Shown piece by piece: positions 7,106-11,351 of a stretch of 11,351 nt of DNA; the stretch's first letter is position 1; each line of letters opens with the position of its first letter. The translations under genes were made by a program, and so were the position numbers. Location of the stretch: NCBI GenBank assembly GCA_049515555.1, contig JBEKTY010000216.1:1-11351 (forward strand), in the 5' to 3' direction. Origin of the DNA: JBEKTY01 sp049515555 (GTDB lineage: Bacteria; Planctomycetota; Planctomycetia; Pirellulales; Thermoguttaceae). The notes beneath the pieces were generated by a model that ran no database searches, was not told the DNA's origin, and saw nothing but the letters and a program-made list of their open reading frames with translations.

Positions 7106-8104
7106 ATGATTCACAGCACGCTTGCGGTCCTGATCGGTCTGATCGCCTTCTGCCTGCCAGGATCAGCCGCTGACTGCGCAACGGTCAAATCCACCGCAGC
7201 CGACGAAGAAGTGGCGGTCAATCCAGGCCTGAAGCCCGCCAAGCCCATCGTCATGACCAAGGAACAGTTGGGCCAAGGCGTGCCCAACTGGGTGAAGGAC
7301 ACTCTGCCGGACTGGATTGAGCCGTACGTGGGCCGCAAGGGCCTACCCGCTCCGTGGTGTAAAGACCCGGGCATTCTGGCGACCGGCGTGGGAAGTTTCG
7401 ACCGGTGGCAAGCCAACCGGTTCATCGTGTATCGGCCCGAAACGGCGCGGTTCGTTTACAGAAGCTACACTCCGCTGAAGGTCAAATACCGGAGCGGCAC
7501 CTGCCCGTCCATCGAAGCCGCCGCGGCCCGGCAAACGCGGGACTGCAAGAGCGACACCGAGAGACTGGTGTCGCTGCTCACCGGGGCCATGTCCGCCTGC
7601 CGCCATCCCACCGTGCCGCCCAAGGGGCCGGCGGTTCGGGCCGATCGCAATCTTAGCGAGGAGGATCTTTACAGGAGCGGCTGCGCGTGGTGCAACGAGC
7701 AGGCGCGAGTGTTCATCCGTATGTGCCAGGTTTGCGGTTTGCCGGGGCGGATCGTCCATCTCTTCTACTCGGATAAGTCGACCGGCCACACCATCGCAGA
7801 GATTTTTGCCGACGGACGCTGGATCATGGCGGACGCCAGCTACCTGGTCGTTTTTCCGGGACCGGACGGCAAGCTGATGTCCGCCGCTGAATGTCACGAG
7901 AAGAATAACCACGCCATCATTTCAGCGGTCTATCACCAGCGATTGGAGGCGGTGGCCAAAATGAGCGACGCGGAACTGGGCATGAGCGCGCCAGAAGCAG
8001 CCAAGTTCCGCAAAGAGTCTGGGAGGATGGCCGATTACGTCTCGAGCCTGGATGGTTTTGCCGTGATCAACAACCCATTGCCCAGCGAGCGAACCGAGAG
8101 GTAG
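7106..8104 (+). CDS. Secreted transglutaminase-like (papain-fold) cysteine enzyme
   Basis: A 332-aa exported protein with the transglutaminase core fold, expected to act on amide bonds (protease, amidase or cross-linking). The start at 7106 gives a signal peptide (MIHSTLAVLIGLIAFCLPGSAA); the in-frame ATG at 7079 and the longer open frame to 6806 only add unlikely leader. No clear ribosome binding site precedes it. The catalytic triad is readable: C196 in GCAWCNEQARVF, spaced 15 residues from GLPGR exactly as in GVCRDFA...GIPAR family members; H228 in TGHTIAEIF; D243 in WIMADASY. The fold occupies about 185-250. The N-terminal part (60-180) and the helical C-terminus (255-332) are not recognised. 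Two CxxC pairs (C193/C196 and C207/C210) surround the active-site helix. The gene is alone on its strand, diverging from the sialidase-like gene and converging with the beta-helix gene 62 bp beyond its stop. The substrate is unknown. Confidence 0.75.
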   Translation: MIHSTLAVLIGLIAFCLPGSAADCATVKSTAADEEVAVNPGLKPAKPIVMTKEQLGQGVPNWVKDTLPDWIEPYVGRKGLPAPWCKDPGILATGVGSFDRWQANRFIVYRPETARFVYRSYTPLKVKYRSGTCPSIEAAAARQTRDCKSDTERLVSLLTGAMSACRHPTVPPKGPAVRADRNLSEEDLYRSGCAWCNEQARVFIRMCQVCGLPGRIVHLFYSDKSTGHTIAEIFADGRWIMADASYLVVFPGPDGKLMSAAECHEKNNHAIISAVYHQRLEAVAKMSDAELGMSAPEAAKFRKESGRMADYVSSLDGFAVINNPLPSERTER

Positions 8105-8166
8105 TTGCCATTCTGCGAACCGTTGCCGTTCCTGCCGTTGGGGACCGACCAAGTGCACGTTGCTCA

Positions 8167-9675
8167 TCATCTTCTTCTGACGTCGATCTGCATTCCCAAT
8201 CGTTGACATGGCGATTCGGCTCGCTGCCGGTAATCCCCCCGTGCCGCGTCGACAAACAGCGGTTTCGCGATTCGGCTGTGCCTGTCCTGCGCGGACTCCG
8301 CCTGGTAGCGGCCGAACTCTGAGGGGAGGTAGGACCGGCGTCCGCCCCAATCAATGAGCCCGTTCTGCCAAGTCTGCATCGCCTCCGACCAATTCTTCAC
8401 CCCCTTGCCCAAATGGATCAGAGGTTTCCCGATCGTCTGCCAGTAAGCATTGTCATCGAGAATCAGTTTGCGGTCGTCGGCGGGATCAAGGATCAAGCAG
8501 ATCGCCGGGCCATAGCTCTCGCAAAAGATGTTGTGGCGGATATAGACCTGTCCAGGCTGCGTATGGGGGTCAATCATCCAGACCCACACATGGTAGCCCA
8601 CCGGCTGCGGGTAAGGGTCGGACCGGCGTGGCGGGGCTTCCCCTTGCATGCTGAAGCCGCCGCCGGCGTTGACGCAGGTGTTGTGTTCAAAATAGACCTC
8701 CCGTGACGGCTCGCGGCACTCGTAGGCCGCCAGGCCACAGTCAATGAACAGGTTGTTGCGGAAATAGATTCGCTCCGGGATGTTCCGCGACTGGCCCCCC
8801 TGGTGCGTCACGCCCGAGTCGTAGATGTTGTCGAAAAGACAACCATCGACCGTGATGTCGCTGGCGCCATCCCAGAACTCGATCGCGTTGCCGAAGCGAA
8901 TCCGGCGCTCCCGATGCCACACGGCGCCGCCAATGAAACGGAATTCGCAATTGCGAATGATGATCTGCCGCGCGTCGGACTCCTGGTAGCCATGCACGCC
9001 AGAGTTCCGGAAGCTCAGGTTTTCCAGGACGATGTGTCGCTGGCCGCCGACAAGCTTCCGCCGGCCCCAAAGCACACACTCGATGCCGCCATAGGCCCGG
9101 CCGGGGTTGATCGGCGAGTAGAGATAGAGATGGTCACCTCGTTGCTGCTTGCCAAGACCGGTGTAGTGCCACTCCCCGGGACGCCGCAAGTCCTTGATCA
9201 GCCATCGCAAATTGCCGCAGTATTCACCGCCGTTGAATACCAGGTTACAGACCTCGCTGGGAATCGTCTCCGTGTATCGCCAGACGGATGGCCGCTCCTC
9301 GACCCATTTCTCCGGAGCGCCCACCGGCACGGACCCCAGAAACGCGGGCTTTGCACCGTCGCCGTACGCGCCGTAGACGATCGGCGCTCCTTCCGCGCCG
9401 TTGCGAGTATGCAGCACATCGCGGATAACGCTGCCGCATTTGAAAAGCACGCGGTCGCCGCCACCGAATTCACGCGCGGCATACGTCTTGAACGGCCGGG
9501 ACGCCGTCAAGCCGTCATTGGTGTCGTCGCCCGCCCCCGGGTCGATGTGATAGGTTTTTCCGCGCACAGGCACTAGCGGAACGGCCGTTGCACGGCGCGC
9601 GATTCCGACGCTCGCGCACGTTACTGCGGCTCCCATCCCCTGGACAAACTGCCGTCGGCTGAGTGGCGTCTCCAT
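8167..9675 (-). CDS. Tat-exported right-handed parallel beta-helix protein
   Basis: A 502-aa protein beginning with a twin-arginine signal (SRRQFVQGMGAAVTCASVG, residues 6-24), so it is probably folded, perhaps with a cofactor, before export. After HIDPGAGDDTNDGLT (43-57), a typical opening of secreted pectate-lyase-like proteins, at least seven beta-helix coils run from about 213 to 410, each carrying an N-x-x-F/C asparagine-ladder-like turn (for example VLENLSFRNSG, IIRNCEFRFIG, ITVDGCLFDN, IYFRNNLFIDC, VYFEHNTCVN, VYIRHNIFCES). The tail (470-502) resembles the closing strand common in these proteins (ESPCQRLGMQID). Such proteins are usually polysaccharide lyases, hydrolases, epimerases or adhesins; no catalytic set stands out, so the activity is open. 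The start at 9675 is fixed by a strong AAAGGAGG. It is transcribed away from the transposase and converges with the transglutaminase-like gene. Confidence 0.8.
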   Translation of the reverse strand: METPLSRRQFVQGMGAAVTCASVGIARRATAVPLVPVRGKTYHIDPGAGDDTNDGLTASRPFKTYAAREFGGGDRVLFKCGSVIRDVLHTRNGAEGAPIVYGAYGDGAKPAFLGSVPVGAPEKWVEERPSVWRYTETIPSEVCNLVFNGGEYCGNLRWLIKDLRRPGEWHYTGLGKQQRGDHLYLYSPINPGRAYGGIECVLWGRRKLVGGQRHIVLENLSFRNSGVHGYQESDARQIIIRNCEFRFIGGAVWHRERRIRFGNAIEFWDGASDITVDGCLFDNIYDSGVTHQGGQSRNIPERIYFRNNLFIDCGLAAYECREPSREVYFEHNTCVNAGGGFSMQGEAPPRRSDPYPQPVGYHVWVWMIDPHTQPGQVYIRHNIFCESYGPAICLILDPADDRKLILDDNAYWQTIGKPLIHLGKGVKNWSEAMQTWQNGLIDWGGRRSYLPSEFGRYQAESAQDRHSRIAKPLFVDAARGDYRQRAESPCQRLGMQIDVRRR

Positions 9676-9680
9676 CGCAG

Positions 9681-9688
9681 CCTCCTTT
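9681..9688 (-). promoter_or_regulatory. Strong ribosome binding site of the beta-helix gene
   Basis: AAAGGAGG on the minus strand, five bases before the ATG at 9675. It is the best Shine-Dalgarno match among the four central genes and fixes the start that gives the Tat signal. Confidence 0.8.
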
Positions 9689-10002
9689 TGCTGACAACTC
9701 CCAATTGCAGTGAGTCTACGAACAACCGAGACTCGCCTGATCGCTCATCTTACGAAAGTACACCCGTGTCTAGCACCCCATCACGATCGCCGACCTACAT
9801 CCCAACGAGATCGCCAAACAGTTGACCGGGCAGCCATATACCTCATGCTCGGCGCTCACCACGTATCAGAATTGACTACAGTTGGAAATCGATGTCCGGT
9901 GTATTCGTCCAGCGATTCTTTGACCTAACTGTGTCGGTCGCAAGCTTTTGTGCGGTTTGCACTTGTGGTATCCTCGAAGAGATGAGAACAAGAGCTTTGC
10001 TT
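9689..10002. other. Spacer between beta-helix gene and transposase; probably contains the left end of the insertion element
   Basis: No gene is supported in about 310 bp. The left end of the element carrying the 10013 transposase should lie here, but its terminal inverted repeat cannot be recognised because the right end is outside the window. A weak promoter candidate for the transposase is TTTTGT followed after 17 bases by TATCCT near 9946-9974. A short frame starting at 9892 is not convincing. Confidence 0.5.
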
Positions 10003-10007
10003 GGAGG
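10003..10007 (+). promoter_or_regulatory. Ribosome binding site of the transposase gene
   Basis: GGAGG, five bases before the ATG at 10013. An ATG at 9982 is out of frame, so this site decides the start. Confidence 0.75.
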
Positions 10008-10012
10008 CCGCC

Positions 10013-11351
10013 ATGTCCCGCAAGACCACCCCAGCGGCCATCCCTTTGCCCAAGAACTGGACCGGGCACGTCAAGTCGGCAATGCTCCACGTCATCGCAT
10101 TGGCCCAGTACGCCCTCACATACAGCCGCGGATGGGCAGCCGACTCCATCAATACCCGTGTACGCCAAGCGGCCGAGATCGACCAACTCCGGCAAGAAGT
10201 ACTTCTGCAGAGGGAAGAAAACCGCATTAAGGATACCCGGATGGCCTTGATCGATCCGCGACACAGGCCACACTACCCTCCCCCCGAGCGTTTGTCGATC
10301 CTCGAACTCCGCGCTGCCCGGGACTGGTCCCTTGAGCAAACCGCTCGAACCTTCCTCGTCACCGGCCCCACCATTGCCTCTTGGGTCCGTTGCCTCGACG
10401 AAGAGGGGCCGGACGCTTTGGTGCAAATACTGTCGCCGGTGAACAAGTTCCCCGAGATGGTCACTTCCGTCGTCCAACGGCTGAAGGTGCTTTGCTCGAG
10501 TATGGGTAAGGCACAGATCGCCCAAACCCTGGCACGGGCGGGGCTGCACTTGGGAGTGAGTACCGTAGGCCGAAGGCTCAAAGCGAAAGCGGGGCCGGTA
10601 CCCCAGCCGGTTCCAGAACCTGAGCCGACGCCGGACGAAAAGCCGGCCGGTCGGGTGGTGACCGCCAAGAGGCCCGATCATGTCTGGCACGTGGACCTTA
10701 CGCTGGTGCCAACCACGGGCGGCTTCTGGGTCCCATGGTTGCCCAACGCCCTGACCCAGTGCTGGCCTTTCTGTTGGTGGGTGGCCCTGGTAGTCGATCA
10801 TTTCTCTCGCCGGGCCATGGGGTACACCGTCTTTGACAAGCAACCCACCTCCTTGGCAATCCGCAGCTTCCTGGGCCGCCTGATGAGCAACTGTCGCGTG
10901 AAGCCGAAGTACATCATCTGCGACCAAGGCGAGCAGTTCGCCTGCCCAAAGTTCGAGCCCTGGTGCCAGGGGCATGGGATCACGCCGCGGTTTGGGGCGG
11001 TGGGCGAACACGGGAGTATCGCGATGATCGAAAGGGCGATTCGCACGATCAAGGGGATTGCCTGTGGATTGTGGATGATTCCGCTGCGACGCGCGCACTT
11101 TCGTCACGAACTTCAGTATATCTTGGAATGGTATAATGAGCATCGGTCCCACACGGCTTTGGGTGGTCGGACACCGAATGAAGTCTACTTCCATCGTTTT
11201 CCTGCCCACCGGCGGCCGCGATTGGAACCGCGGCCTCGGTGGCCGCGTGGCTCACCGTGTGCCCGGCCCTGGGCCTTGGTGAAGGGCAAACCGGGAGTGG
11301 AGTTGGAATTGGAGGTCACGTACTATGCGGGGCGTCAGCACCTGCCGATCG
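10013..11351 (+). CDS. DDE transposase with integrase core, 3' end beyond the window
   Basis: An uninterrupted frame of 446 codons that reaches the last base without a stop, so the gene is 3'-partial here. The transposase would cut and join the ends of its insertion sequence. The N-terminal region has a helical stretch (about 20-40) and a heptad-like coil (48-75, IDQLRQEVLLQREEN). A helix-turn-helix-like segment (105-135, WSLEQTARTFLVTGPTIASW) probably binds the element's ends. A Pro-rich linker (195-212) leads to the RNase H-like catalytic core: D228 in HVWHVDLTLVP, D304 in IICDQGEQF and E340 in GSIAMIERAIRT, with exactly 35 residues between D304 and E340. A C-terminal helix (LEWYNEHRSHTALGGRTPNEV) follows. 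All three catalytic residues are kept, so it is likely active or recently active. The style matches transposases I associate with planctomycete genomes. It is not related in its tail motif to the remnant at 912-1106. Confidence 0.9.
   Translation, partial: MSRKTTPAAIPLPKNWTGHVKSAMLHVIALAQYALTYSRGWAADSINTRVRQAAEIDQLRQEVLLQREENRIKDTRMALIDPRHRPHYPPPERLSILELRAARDWSLEQTARTFLVTGPTIASWVRCLDEEGPDALVQILSPVNKFPEMVTSVVQRLKVLCSSMGKAQIAQTLARAGLHLGVSTVGRRLKAKAGPVPQPVPEPEPTPDEKPAGRVVTAKRPDHVWHVDLTLVPTTGGFWVPWLPNALTQCWPFCWWVALVVDHFSRRAMGYTVFDKQPTSLAIRSFLGRLMSNCRVKPKYIICDQGEQFACPKFEPWCQGHGITPRFGAVGEHGSIAMIERAIRTIKGIACGLWMIPLRRAHFRHELQYILEWYNEHRSHTALGGRTPNEVYFHRFPAHRRPRLEPRPRWPRGSPCARPWALVKGKPGVELELEVTYYAGRQHLPI

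Noticed and set aside
9866..11209. A 447-codon open frame on the minus strand
   Set aside because: It is antisense to the transposase, whose DDE residues and spacing are unmistakable.
1..11351. CRISPR array, tRNA genes, toxin-antitoxin pair or phage genes
   Set aside because: No regularly spaced direct repeats, no T-arm/acceptor pattern outside coding sequence, and no small paired genes or phage structural motifs were seen.

Overview
The window looks like a GC-rich accessory region of a bacterial chromosome. A planctomycete is the best guess, not proven. The reasons are the style of the DDE transposase at the right edge, the large secreted multidomain carbohydrate-active proteins, and palindromic CAGGC/GCCTG intergenic repeats. 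No ribosomal, tRNA or core housekeeping gene is visible to fix the taxonomy.

Left edge (1-687, minus strand): the 5' half of a group II intron, from a GTG..GCGACCAGATAG-type 5' end near 687 to the first codons of its intron-encoded reverse transcriptase, whose start codon is at 31 and which runs off the window. Next to it (about 912-1106, minus) is the eroded end of another transposase, ending in an HYHQERNP tail cut by an amber codon.

Centre (1116-9675): four genes for exported proteins. (i) A 1289-aa secreted protein with a FlgD-like Ig domain, an NHL-type beta-propeller, a clan GH-A-like glycoside hydrolase barrel (WNEPN acid/base, NTEEG nucleophile) and C-terminal accessory domains. (ii) A sialidase-like protein with three Asp boxes, upstream of (i) on the same strand; its 3' end appears frameshifted. 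(iii) A secreted transglutaminase-like cysteine enzyme, diverging from the sialidase-like gene. (iv) A Tat-exported right-handed parallel beta-helix protein, converging on (iii). All four carry export signals and three belong to polysaccharide-active fold classes, so the likely theme is processing of complex extracellular glycans or glycoproteins. No transporter, regulator or sulfatase is present to name the substrate.

Right edge (10013-11351, plus): an intact D-D-35-E transposase reading frame with its own ribosome binding site. It stays open to the last base, so its stop and the right end of the element lie outside.

The main points of interest are the giant propeller/glycosidase fusion, the single-base frameshift near the end of the sialidase-like gene, and the hairpin-dense spacer between these two genes. 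I found no evidence of a defence system, CRISPR array or phage.
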